This document shows positions 42,677 through 49,786 of a DNA stretch of 56,521 nt, in pieces. Both the position numbers and the translations under genes were made by a program. Numbering within the stretch: position 1 is the first letter of the stretch; every line of letters starts with the position of its first letter. Below the pieces are notes generated by a model. It saw only the letters and a program-made list of their open reading frames with translations. It was not told the DNA's origin and made no database searches. The DNA lies in the IMG/VR virus record IMGVR_UViG_3300020152_000005, positions 1-56,521 of that record, one strand, 5' to 3'. This DNA comes from a virus.

Positions 42677-43563
42677 CAGTCGACGTCGATCAGCGGGTCG
42701 GTCCGCTCGTCGAGCGCCGGCGGGTTGCCGGGGTCGCCGTCGCCCTGCGCCTGCGCCGGGAACGTGCGGCCGCGATCGCGCGCCTGCGCCTCGTGCAGCT
42801 TCACCATCGCGCGCTTCACGGCCGGGTTGTCGCCTTCCTCGAGGCCGTGCTCCTGCAGGTGCTTCCGCCGGCGCTCGATCCGGTCGATCTCGGCCGCGAC
42901 CATCGCGCCGGCCTTCTGCAGGTTCCTGAGCGGGTCGTCGCTCGGCTTCCACCAATCGAGGCCCCACGCGCTCGGCCAGAGCTCGGCGACCATGCCCTGC
43001 AGTCGGGTCGTGTCCTCGAGGCCCAGACGTCCGCCGACGCGCTCCTGCTCGCGCGCGAAAGCCACGTACGCGGCCGCGGCCGCGGCGAGCTCGCCGTTCT
43101 CGTGCAGGTCGTCGTGCTCAGGCGTCCAGCCTTCCTCGGTCAGCTGCCGCGAGCGTTCCTGCGCGATCGCCACGACGCCCGGCCGCAGCGCGTCCGGCAT
43201 GAGCTCGAGGATGCAGTGCTCGCGCACGTGACCCTCGAGGCTGCGCAGCGCCTGCAGCGTCAGGGCCGGCTCGAGCGCGTTCAGCAGAAGCTCGCACTCC
43301 TGCCGCGTCCGCGCGTTCAGGATGCGCGCGCGGATCTGCTCGGCGGTCGCGTTCGGCGGCAGGTCGTCGACGAGCTCGAGCTGCCGATCGTCGCGCTTGA
43401 GCGGCACCGGCGGCGGCTCGGCCGCGCGGCGCTGCTCGTCGAGCACCTGCAGCGTGATCGTCTTCGCTCGGAATTCGACCGCCTCGAGGATCGCGGCGGC
43501 GATCTGCTCGGCGTTCGCGCGCGGGTTGTCGAGCGCCGCGATCATTCTCTGTCTCGGGTCCAT
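42676..43563 (-). CDS. MazG-like phage protein
   Basis: 295 residues, ATG at 43563. The central part, RQLTEEGWTPEHDDLHENGELA (about 139-160) and WWKPSDDPLRNLQKAGAMVAAEI, resembles phage proteins of the all-alpha NTP pyrophosphatase (MazG-like) group with Glu/Asp metal ligands. The N-terminal ~130 residues are helical and unassigned. Such enzymes remove NTPs or alarmones. The family is likely; activity is inferred. Confidence 0.7.
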   Translation of the reverse strand: MDPRQRMIAALDNPRANAEQIAAAILEAVEFRAKTITLQVLDEQRRAAEPPPVPLKRDDRQLELVDDLPPNATAEQIRARILNARTRQECELLLNALEPALTLQALRSLEGHVREHCILELMPDALRPGVVAIAQERSRQLTEEGWTPEHDDLHENGELAAAAAAYVAFAREQERVGGRLGLEDTTRLQGMVAELWPSAWGLDWWKPSDDPLRNLQKAGAMVAAEIDRIERRRKHLQEHGLEEGDNPAVKRAMVKLHEAQARDRGRTFPAQAQGDGDPGNPPALDERTDPLIDVD

Positions 43564-43572
43564 GTTTTCCTC

Positions 43573-45009
43573 TCAGCCGCCGAAGGAAGCGTCGGCACTC
43601 GGCCCGGCCGCGATCGGCTCGAGCGGTGCGATCGGTGTAGAGCTCGCGAGCGCGTAGACCTCGGCGTCGTGCCCCGGACCGTCGTCGAGCAGGCGCAGGG
43701 GCATGACGAGCGCGTAGTGCAGATCCTGCGGCGCGTCCGTCTCAGTGATCTGCGGCTCGAGGCGAATCGCGCGCTCCGGTGTCGTCGCCTGCAGTCGCAC
43801 GCGCGGCGTCGGCAGCAGCCGCAGCAGCGCGCTGATGTACGTCAGGTTCAGGCCGAAGACGATCGGGTTGCCCTCGCGCTCGCACTCGATCGACGACGTC
43901 GCCGCAGCCTCGAAGCTCGAGCACGCGAGCACGATGCGCTTCTCTTCAATCCTGACCGCTGTCCGGTACGTGTTGTCGTTCGCCGCCGGCGCGATCTGGC
44001 GCAGCCGCTCGAGCGCTGCCTGCTTATCGAAGTAGACGACCGACGCTTCACTGCTCGGCAGGTTCTTCGGCAGCACCTGCTCGTATGCCGGGTACGGTCC
44101 CTCGATCGCGTCGCACGAGATCGACGCGCCCGGTCCGTCGATCCTGATCCGCGGCCGCGCGCGCGTCAGCACCTCGCGCTCGATCTGCGGCGGCTGCGCC
44201 TCGCCGGGCTGCCCTTCCTTCGGCGGCACCTTCGTACGCGGCAGCGGCTCCCTATCGCTCGGGCTCGCGTAGAAGCGCAGCGGCGTGCCCGGCTCGCGCC
44301 AGATGGAGAGCGCCGCCTTGATCAGGTCCGGCGGTACAATGAGCTCCTGCTGCTCGGGTACGCTCAGGTCGGCCGTCTCGACGAGATAGAGCCGGTGCCC
44401 ATTCGTGCCGCAGATCGCCGCGAGCCCGACGCCGGTGCGCTTCAGGCAGACGCCGTTCAGGATCGGCCGGCTGATCTCATCGCTCGCGCACGAGATCGGC
44501 CCGGCGAAGACCTGCGCGAGGCGGTTGCGCGAGATCCGGGTATCGATGCCGCCTTTCTCCGGTACCGTCGCCGTCCACTTCTCGTACTGCTCGGCGACGT
44601 CCTGCCCCGCTGTCATCTCGGCGAGCGCGATCGCGGACGTCGAGCTGCGCAGCACGAGGAACGGCCGGTGCTCGCTCGTGCCGAGCTTCAGGTCGCCGCG
44701 CTCGAGCTCGAGCTCGTCGTCGCTCTGGCTCTTCACTGCTGCCTCGAGCTCGGCGAGGCCGATCAGCGCGCGGCCCGGCGTCGTCGTCTTGACCGTGTCG
44801 AGCTCGACGCTGATGCCGGCGCACCACCTGCCGAGGTTGAAGCCGCGCAGCTCGAGGTATTCCCTGTCGCCGGTCGCGGTCGCGCGTACGCGCGTCGTGA
44901 CCTGCAGCGTGCGCTCCATCGGCAGCGTCAGCCGAGCCGGTGTCTTGATCAGCGTGCGAAGCTGCCGCAGCGCCTCGCGTAGCGCTTTCCTGTTGACGGT
45001 GATCTGCAT
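43573..45009 (-). CDS. dnaN: Sliding clamp (DNA polymerase III beta-like)
   Basis: 478 residues, ATG at 45009. The protein starts MQITVNRKALREALRQL and shows the beta-clamp pattern: TDPVxx-like start of domain 2 near ISRNRLAQVFAG, DEISRPILNGVCLKRT and TNGHRLYLVE near 205-215, and a third domain ending in LVMPLRLL. It should form the ring that tethers polymerase to DNA. At 478 residues it is longer than the usual ~370; a Pro/Glu-rich insertion lies around 255-280 and a disordered tail after 455. No polymerase gene is seen, so it may recruit or replace parts of the host replicase. Confidence 0.82.
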   Translation of the reverse strand: MQITVNRKALREALRQLRTLIKTPARLTLPMERTLQVTTRVRATATGDREYLELRGFNLGRWCAGISVELDTVKTTTPGRALIGLAELEAAVKSQSDDELELERGDLKLGTSEHRPFLVLRSSTSAIALAEMTAGQDVAEQYEKWTATVPEKGGIDTRISRNRLAQVFAGPISCASDEISRPILNGVCLKRTGVGLAAICGTNGHRLYLVETADLSVPEQQELIVPPDLIKAALSIWREPGTPLRFYASPSDREPLPRTKVPPKEGQPGEAQPPQIEREVLTRARPRIRIDGPGASISCDAIEGPYPAYEQVLPKNLPSSEASVVYFDKQAALERLRQIAPAANDNTYRTAVRIEEKRIVLACSSFEAAATSSIECEREGNPIVFGLNLTYISALLRLLPTPRVRLQATTPERAIRLEPQITETDAPQDLHYALVMPLRLLDDGPGHDAEVYALASSTPIAPLEPIAAGPSADASFGG

Positions 45010-45033
45010 TGCGTGCTCTCTCGTGCTCTCGGG

Positions 45034-45321
45034 TTAGTGCTTCGGTACGTGCGGGTAGTCGGCTGCAACCGGGAATCGCAGCATGCCTTCGACCGGCAGC
45101 CAGCGGCCGCGGCGAGCCCAACGCTTGCGCGTCGGGTCCCAGAGCGTGACGAATCCCTCAGTGCCTCGCCACGTGCGCACGGTGCTGCCTGCGCCGGCGT
45201 GTCTGACCGCGGCGAGCCGCGGCGGTGTCACGACGACGCCCCAGACGCCGCTGCGTCGCTTCGGGATCGTGACGATGACAAGCTGCTGATCGTTCAGCGC
45301 CTCGAATTCCTTTCGCGTCAT
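45034..45321 (-). CDS. Hypothetical protein, 95 aa
   Basis: ATG at 45321 (MTRKEFEALNDQQLV). A small beta-rich, basic protein with several Trp residues. It is coupled upstream and lies 24 bases before the clamp gene, with two GAGAGCAC-type ribosome sites in the gap. No family is recognised. Confidence 0.75.
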   Translation of the reverse strand: MTRKEFEALNDQQLVIVTIPKRRSGVWGVVVTPPRLAAVRHAGAGSTVRTWRGTEGFVTLWDPTRKRWARRGRWLPVEGMLRFPVAADYPHVPKH

Positions 45322-45497
45322 GTTCTCTCCGGTTGAATGCTCAGCCAGCCGACGTCGCGAGCGTCGCCGACCGGCAACGGCTGCTGCTCGAGCCGAGCGC
45401 GCAGCTGCTCGCGCGCGACGCCCGCAAGCTGCTCGCGCCCTTCCTTCGTCGACGGCTCTTCGTGCGTGTGCAGCGTGACGATCAGCTCTACGCGCAT
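45318..45497 (-). CDS. Hypothetical protein, 59 aa
   Basis: The ATG at 45497 (MRVELIVTLHTHEEPS) shares one base with the upstream stop. Short strand, then helix. No family is recognised; supported by coupling. Confidence 0.65.
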   Translation of the reverse strand: MRVELIVTLHTHEEPSTKEGREQLAGVAREQLRARLEQQPLPVGDARDVGWLSIQPERT

Positions 45498-45754
45498 CAG
45501 GCTTCCACCTTCGCCGGCTGCTTCAGTCGAAAGAGCCAGAGCCCGCCGGCAAACTGCTCGCTCTCGTGCTCGATCCCCTGCGCCTTCAGGTCGTGCAGCC
45601 GCGCGCTGTAGCGCCAGCCGCCGAGCTCCTGCAGGACGGTGCTCGGGACCCATCCGTCTTTGATCTCGTGAATGACGCCCTTCACGCGCACGCGGTACGT
45701 GCGGCCGCGCGCCGCGCGCTTGAGCTCGAGGTGAATCCGCTCGGCCTTCGTCAT
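45497..45754 (-). CDS. Winged-helix-like small protein, 85 aa
   Basis: ATG at 45754 (MTKAERIHLELKRA). Helix, strands, then a helix-turn-helix-like stretch (VLQELGGWRYSARLHDLKAQGI) and LWLFRLKQP. This resembles a small winged helix; DNA binding is possible but not shown. Confidence 0.7.
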   Translation of the reverse strand: MTKAERIHLELKRAARGRTYRVRVKGVIHEIKDGWVPSTVLQELGGWRYSARLHDLKAQGIEHESEQFAGGLWLFRLKQPAKVEA

Positions 45755-46023
45755 CGATTCTCCGGGTTCGCGTTGCCCTCTGCGCGCCGCGCCTCGAGCT
45801 CGGCCTGACGCGCGCGTTCCTTCGGTAGCTCTGCCTGCCACGCCTCGAGGTGCGCACGCGTCGCGCGGTCGATCCTGATCCGCGCCGCGAGCCTGCTGTC
45901 GAGGTTGTTCGCCGGGTACGGCTGCTCGAGCAGCTGCGCGTACGCTCGCGTCGCCTGCTGGAATTCCCAGAGCGTCGTATCCGGGTGCGGCGGTGCCGGC
46001 TTCGCCGGCGTGCGCTTCTTCAT
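45751..46023 (-). CDS. Hypothetical protein, 90 aa
   Basis: ATG at 46023 (MKKRTPAKPAPPHPDT). A Lys/Pro-rich N terminus is followed by a charged helical body. The start overlaps the stop of the 32-residue frame upstream. No family is recognised. Confidence 0.72.
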   Translation of the reverse strand: MKKRTPAKPAPPHPDTTLWEFQQATRAYAQLLEQPYPANNLDSRLAARIRIDRATRAHLEAWQAELPKERARQAELEARRAEGNANPENR

Positions 46024-46118
46024 CGCCGGCGCAGCCGCCTGAGCAGCCGGGTGATCAGGTCTGCCGACAACGCGCCGACGAATCCGGCAGCGAACGCGCC
46101 CCAGAGCGTGCAGGTCAT
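46020..46118 (-). CDS. 32-residue membrane microprotein
   Basis: The ATG at 46118 overlaps the upstream TGA (ATGA), and its TGA overlaps the next ATG (TGATG). The product (MTCTLWGAFAAGFVGALS..., ending in LLRRLRRR) is one hydrophobic segment with a basic C terminus, a typical tiny membrane peptide. It fills exactly the gap between two coupled genes, which argues that it is real. Confidence 0.68.
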   Translation of the reverse strand: MTCTLWGAFAAGFVGALSADLITRLLRRLRRR

Positions 46119-46261
46119 CGGATCGCGTCGACGAAAAGCAGCAGACCGAGCACGAGCCAGCCGACCGGCTCGCCCCAGAGGTGCCCCGCCGCGATCGACG
46201 CGATCGCGATCCCTGCGACGCCGCTGCAGCCGCTGGCGTCCACCTTTGGCCGCTCGCTCAT
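46115..46261 (-). CDS. Small membrane protein, 48 aa
   Basis: ATG at 46261 (MSERPKVDASG), coupled on both sides. After a polar start, two short hydrophobic stretches (VAGIAIASIAAG and PVGWLVLGLLLFVDAI) could form one or two membrane helices. It forms a pair with the 32-residue microprotein downstream. Confidence 0.7.
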   Translation of the reverse strand: MSERPKVDASGCSGVAGIAIASIAAGHLWGEPVGWLVLGLLLFVDAIR

Positions 46262-46761
46262 CGCGTCGTCGGCGTTGGCACGCCGTAGCCCATCTGCTGC
46301 GCGCGCTCTCCGTCCATGCGCCACTGCGCCTCGAGCTGCGGGTCGTTGACCTGCCAGAGGTGAAGGCAGAACGGGTGCAGGCTCAGCCACCACGCGCGCG
46401 GCGGGTGCGGGATGCAGAGCACGACGTCAGCCGGCAGCAGCGCGTCGCGCACGGCTCGGATCTCATCCCAGAGCGGCAGCCGGGTCGGGTGCGAAATGCT
46501 CAAGTGCCAGCGGCGCTCGCCGCGGCCGAGCTCGAGCGGCTCGAAGGCGCGGATCGCCTTCAGGTTACTCTTCGCCGGTGCCCATGTCTCGTACGGTGCG
46601 ACGTCGTTCGGCATCGCCGTACGCGCCGGCTGCAGGCCGCGCAGCGCGAGCCGCGCGTCGAGCGTGTTGCCGTTGACGACGATCCAGCCCGCCTCGAGTA
46701 GCTCGCGCACGGTCGGCGTGCCCTCGGGAAACTGCAGCGGCTTCTTCGCCCTCGAGCTCAT
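46258..46761 (-). CDS. Conserved phage protein (DUF7694-like), 167 aa
   Basis: ATG at 46761. The segment RRWHLSISHPTRLPLWDEI then LHPFCLHLWQV (about 84-140) matches a phage family of unknown function I recall as DUF7694. The N-terminal part is helical. It is coupled to the next unknown phage protein, a pair I associate with other tailed phages. Confidence 0.78.
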   Translation of the reverse strand: MSSRAKKPLQFPEGTPTVRELLEAGWIVVNGNTLDARLALRGLQPARTAMPNDVAPYETWAPAKSNLKAIRAFEPLELGRGERRWHLSISHPTRLPLWDEIRAVRDALLPADVVLCIPHPPRAWWLSLHPFCLHLWQVNDPQLEAQWRMDGERAQQMGYGVPTPTTR

Positions 46762-47186
46762 TCCATCTCCAGATCCAGAAGTGAAACGTCGACCGCGCTC
46801 AGCGGCGGGTCGTGATCGAAGAAGCCCGGCGGCGGATCGAAGTTGTATCTGCTCGGGTTCTCGTGACGATGCTGTAGCCGCAGCATCGCGCCCCAGACGT
46901 CGAGGTAGGCGTCGTGCCGGTCCTGCGCCTGCACGCTCGCCTTGAAGTTGTCGTAGTCGATCCGGTCGACCGCGCGCAGCATCGCGGCCGCGAGCCTCGA
47001 GCGCGTGACCGTTGCGCGGAAGAGGTAGTCAGCCTGCGGCGTCTTCCGCGCACGGATGCGCGGCCCGCGCGTGCCCGCGAAGGCGCGTTCGATATCGCCC
47101 TTCACGCGAGCGCGCACGAGCAGCTTCTCGCTGTCGTCGCGGTCCGCGACGATCGAGATCATCGCGTCGTTCAGGAAAACCCACAT
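46758..47186 (-). CDS. Conserved phage protein, 142 aa
   Basis: ATG at 47186 (MWVFLNDAMISIVADRD). The pattern LVRARVKGDIERAF, ADYLFRATV, IDYDNFKASV and RHDAYLDVWGAMLRLQ is one I associate with a phage family without assigned function. It ends with an acidic tail. Coupled on both sides. Confidence 0.78.
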   Translation of the reverse strand: MWVFLNDAMISIVADRDDSEKLLVRARVKGDIERAFAGTRGPRIRARKTPQADYLFRATVTRSRLAAAMLRAVDRIDYDNFKASVQAQDRHDAYLDVWGAMLRLQHRHENPSRYNFDPPPGFFDHDPPLSAVDVSLLDLEME

Positions 47187-48028
47187 CAGAGCGCCTCGGG
47201 TGAAAAGGTGCTGACGACCATCCGGTCTTCGGCGACGTCGCCGCTGCTCGGAATGTCGGCGTCGAGCAGCACGAGCTGCTCGAGGATCATCGTCAGGTCG
47301 CCGGCGAATTCGTCGTAGCCGGGTCCGGCCGCGCTGAGCTCGTTGCGCGCGAGCGCCAGCAGCTGCCGCGCTCGAGCTCCGGGCCGCTGGCTGATGTCGA
47401 TCAGGCCCTCGGGTACGGGCTCCGGTTCGCGCGCGAGCTCGCGCACGTGCGCCGCGGTGATCGACGCCTGCTGCTCGCGTGCAAGCTGCTGCTGCTTCCG
47501 CTTCGGCAGGCGCGCCGCCTTGAACGCTACGCCCGGTGCCATCAGGCCGGTCGCGAGCCTGAAGCGCAGATCCTCGACGAGCCCGGTCAGGCGCAGCAGC
47601 TTCTTCAGGCGCTTGCCGTCGACGCCTAGCTGCTCGCCGATGTCGCGCAGCGTGATGCCCGGCACCTTCAGCAGGCGCTCGGCCGCCTCGAGCTCGTCGA
47701 CGATGTTCCTCTCACGCGTCAGGTTCTCGCTCATTGCGATCGCCTTCGCGACGTCGTCGCTCGTGCCCGGCGGCAGCACGAGCGACGGCACGGCCTTCCA
47801 GCCGAGCTCGCGCGCGCAGCGAATGCGGTGCTTCCCTGCGTCGATCCGGTAGCCGCCCTCGCGCTCGGTCAGCACGACGTTCTGCAGCATGATCCCGGTC
47901 GACTGCAGGTTGCGCAGCAGCGACGCGCGCAGGTCGACGTGATCCGTCGACGCGATCAGATCGAGCGGTACGTCGCGGCGCTCGCCGGCGATCGGCCCTT
48001 CAGCGAAGAGCAGCGTCTGCTCGCTCAT
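47186..48028 (-). CDS. ParB/KorB-like protein
   Basis: 280 residues, ATG at 48028 (MSEQTLLFAEGPIAG). The ParB N-terminal domain is marked by GYRIDAGKHRIRCAREL (about 69-85) and AIAMSENLTRERN. A helix-turn-helix (ITLRDIGEQLGVDGKRLKKLL) follows, and a helical C terminus. ParB-like phage proteins may regulate genes, nick DNA or bind CTP. No parA is present, so partition is unlikely. Confidence 0.88.
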   Translation of the reverse strand: MSEQTLLFAEGPIAGERRDVPLDLIASTDHVDLRASLLRNLQSTGIMLQNVVLTEREGGYRIDAGKHRIRCARELGWKAVPSLVLPPGTSDDVAKAIAMSENLTRERNIVDELEAAERLLKVPGITLRDIGEQLGVDGKRLKKLLRLTGLVEDLRFRLATGLMAPGVAFKAARLPKRKQQQLAREQQASITAAHVRELAREPEPVPEGLIDISQRPGARARQLLALARNELSAAGPGYDEFAGDLTMILEQLVLLDADIPSSGDVAEDRMVVSTFSPEAL

Positions 48029-48255
48029 CGCGGGTCCCGCAGGCTCTCGGTTGGTGCGACCGGCGGCGTCCATGCTTCGTAGCCGGCGCGCTCGATCGAG
48101 AGGCCCGCCTTCGTCGCGTCGTTCAGCCGGGCCGTGTGCGTCGCGACCGGACGCCCGGTGCCGACCGAGCTCTTGCACTGCTCGCCGATGGCTGCGCCGC
48201 AGCGCCTGCAGGCGACGGGGAAGGCTCGACGGTACTCGAGGCTGCTGCTGCTCAT
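48025..48255 (-). CDS. Zinc-finger protein, 76 aa
   Basis: ATG at 48255. CRRCGAAIGEQCKSS then THTARL (about 17-44) is a CCCH-type zinc knuckle common in small phage and actinobacterial proteins. Function unknown. Confidence 0.75.
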   Translation of the reverse strand: MSSSSLEYRRAFPVACRRCGAAIGEQCKSSVGTGRPVATHTARLNDATKAGLSIERAGYEAWTPPVAPTESLRDPR

Positions 48256-48464
48256 GCGTCTCGCTCCTGCGCGAAGAGCTCGCGCGCTGCAGTGATCGCC
48301 GAGCCCTCGACGACGAGACGGTGCCCGCCGCGGTCGGTCGGCTCAGTGCGGTAGTCGATACCGTGCGCAGCCAGTTGCTGCGCGACGCGCTCGCGCGCGG
48401 CGAGATCGCCGACGACGCCGAGCGCGAGGTACGTCGGTCGCGCGATCGGGGTGCCGTCGATCAT
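48252..48464 (-). CDS. Hypothetical protein, 70 aa
   Basis: ATG at 48464 (MIDGTPIARPTYLALGVV). A small alpha/beta protein (GDLAARERVAQQLAAHGIDY, RLVVEGSAITAARELF) that could be an ACT-like or RNA-binding fold. Not recognised. Confidence 0.72.
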   Translation of the reverse strand: MIDGTPIARPTYLALGVVGDLAARERVAQQLAAHGIDYRTEPTDRGGHRLVVEGSAITAARELFAQERDA

Positions 48465-48643
48465 CGCAGCCTGTCCTGCTCGCGGTGATCCGCGGCGTAC
48501 CGGCGCACCGCGCCGATGCTCGAGCAGCCGGCGTTCAGGTGCTGCGCGAGCTCGTGCGCGTCAGCCTCGGTCGGCTGGCGCTTGAAGACCGCGAGGAAGA
48601 GCTCGCGCGTGCTGCTGTCGAGGTAGCTCGCCGCGGTCGTCAT
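48461..48643 (-). CDS. Hypothetical protein, 60 aa
   Basis: ATG at 48643 (MTTAASYLDSSTREL). Helical and small. Coupled to both neighbours; no family is recognised. Confidence 0.68.
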   Translation of the reverse strand: MTTAASYLDSSTRELFLAVFKRQPTEADAHELAQHLNAGCSSIGAVRRYAADHREQDRLR

Positions 48644-49023
48644 ACGCCCTGCGAGAGCAGCGACGGCTGCTTCGTGACGCGCGCAGCAAGCTCAGCCGCG
48701 ATCGTATCGACCGCGCCCGCGAGCTCGTCGGTCTGCGTCATCAGGTTGACGTACCAGCTTTTCACTTGGCGCACCTTCTTGTCGGCGGTGCGCAGCTTTA
48801 GCTCAGCGGTTGCCTGCTGGAAGTTGTAGCTGAGCGTCAGCGTCGCCGCGATCGCCGGCACGCCGGTCGTGCCGCGCGCGCCCGCCTTGATCTCGTGAAA
48901 GAAGAGCGTGCCGATGTTGCTGGCGCTGCGGCTGTCGCTCGCCGCGAAGCCAGCGTCGCGCGCGCGGTCGACGATCGCGTCGAGCACGTGCTCCTGCAGG
49001 GACGGAATCGAGGTCTTGGGCAT
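48640..49023 (-). CDS. Hypothetical protein, 127 aa; first gene of the long operon
   Basis: ATG at 49023 with an ACCGGAGAACCTCAG ribosome site. It follows the terminator/promoter at 49060-49099. Alpha/beta protein with several strands (TLTLSYNFQQATAELKL). No family is recognised. From here to about 32.9 kb the genes are almost all coupled. Confidence 0.78.
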   Translation of the reverse strand: MPKTSIPSLQEHVLDAIVDRARDAGFAASDSRSASNIGTLFFHEIKAGARGTTGVPAIAATLTLSYNFQQATAELKLRTADKKVRQVKSWYVNLMTQTDELAGAVDTIAAELAARVTKQPSLLSQGV

Positions 49024-49059
49024 CTGAGGTTCTCCGGTTCGGTGCTGCTCTCGGGTACG

Positions 49060-49088
49060 AAAATGCGACCGACCGGGCTCGAAAGCAA
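49060..49088 (-). promoter_or_regulatory. Early promoter overlapping a terminator
   Basis: Minus strand TTGCTT (49088-49083), 17 bases, CATTTT (49065-49060). The box CGAGAGCAGCAC (49053-49042) is six bases downstream. The -35 lies in the loop of the hairpin at 49064-49099 and the -10 is its T tract. Confidence 0.7.
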
Positions 49089-49099
49089 GCCCGGTCGGT
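49064..49099 (-). terminator. Rho-independent terminator
   Basis: Perfect 12-base arms 49068-49079 and 49088-49099 (ACCGACCGGGCT / AGCCCGGTCGGT), an 8-base loop, then on the minus strand GC and four T. It ends the single-gene unit that stops at 49108. It shares bases with the next promoter. Confidence 0.82.
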
Positions 49100-49107
49100 T
49101 CGGGGGT

Positions 49108-49650
49108 TCAGAAGCTCGGGTTCCGCTCGTCGCGGCGGCCGCGCACGAGGCCCCACGTGCGACCGTAGAGCCACGCGCCAGACTTCCGGCGACGCCAGAA
49201 GACGACCGTCTTGCCCTGCGCGTCCTGCGCTTCGATCCGGCGGTAGCTGTCGCTGATCTTCGTGATGCGACCCGCCGGGTAGTAGTCGCCGTTGAAGCCG
49301 TAGCTGACCTCGTCGCCGACCTGCGGCGCTTCGATGACGTCGAAGCGCGGCGAGCGGCCCTGCGTGTCCGTCGCGAGGTAGCGGACCGGCACGTCTTCCG
49401 GCGTCGGCGTCGCGGCTGCCGTGCGGATCAGGTCGAGCGTGCTCGGGCGGTACGTCCAGTCGATCTCGGCCGCCATGACGCGAGCGTAGAGCTCGTCGGC
49501 CTGCTTCGCGAGCTCCTGCGCCTGCTCGAGCGTCTTCAGGTCGTTGCGCGTGACGACGGTCGCGCCGAGCGCCGCCGCGATGTCACGAGCCTCGGTGTAG
49601 TCGGTCGTCGTGTGGTCGACGCGGTTGCTGCGGGTCAGGAAGTAGGTCAT
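49108..49650 (-). CDS. Solo early gene of unknown function, 180 aa
   Basis: ATG at 49650 (MTYFLTRSNRVDH) with ACCGGAGAACGGCAA in front. Transcribed alone between the promoter at 49694 and the terminator at 49099. The N-terminal 90 residues are helical; from about 115 on there is a beta barrel-like part (VGDEVSYGFNGDYYPAGRITKI) and a basic C terminus. No family is recognised. A dedicated early promoter marks it as a candidate host-takeover or anti-defence protein (inference). Confidence 0.78.
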   Translation of the reverse strand: MTYFLTRSNRVDHTTTDYTEARDIAAALGATVVTRNDLKTLEQAQELAKQADELYARVMAAEIDWTYRPSTLDLIRTAAATPTPEDVPVRYLATDTQGRSPRFDVIEAPQVGDEVSYGFNGDYYPAGRITKISDSYRRIEAQDAQGKTVVFWRRRKSGAWLYGRTWGLVRGRRDERNPSF

Positions 49651-49675
49651 TTGCCGTTCTCCGGTTCGGGGTTCC

Positions 49676-49742
49676 GTGCTGCTCTCGAGGTACAAGGTAA
49701 ACCCTTCCGCTTGCGCCCGCAAGGGGCAAGAAAAAGCCCGGC
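49676..49742. repeat. Copy 2 of the 67-bp terminator/promoter module
   Basis: 66 of 67 bases identical to 2815-2881. The single difference is in the promoter spacer next to the -10. Confidence 0.9.
49694..49722 (-). promoter_or_regulatory. Early promoter, class with CGAGAGCAGCAC box
   Basis: Minus strand TTGCGG (49722-49717), 17 bases, TACCTT (49699-49694), then six bases and the box CGAGAGCAGCAC (49687-49676). It drives the solo gene at 49108-49650. Confidence 0.75.
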
Positions 49743-49754
49743 CGAGGCCGGGCT
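49731..49754 (-). terminator. Rho-independent terminator after the lipoprotein
   Basis: Arms AGCCCGGCC (49735-49743) and GGCCGGGCT (49746-49754) pair fully; on the minus strand a run of T (TTTTTCTT) follows. It ends the lipoprotein transcript, whose gene stops at 49787. Confidence 0.85.
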
Positions 49755-49786
49755 CTCTCTCCCCGCTTTGGCCCGCCGCGCCGGGG

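Noticed and set aside
47186-48028. Plasmid-type partition system (phage-plasmid)
   Set aside because: Only ParB-like proteins are found; there is no ParA ATPase or centromere-like repeat beside them.
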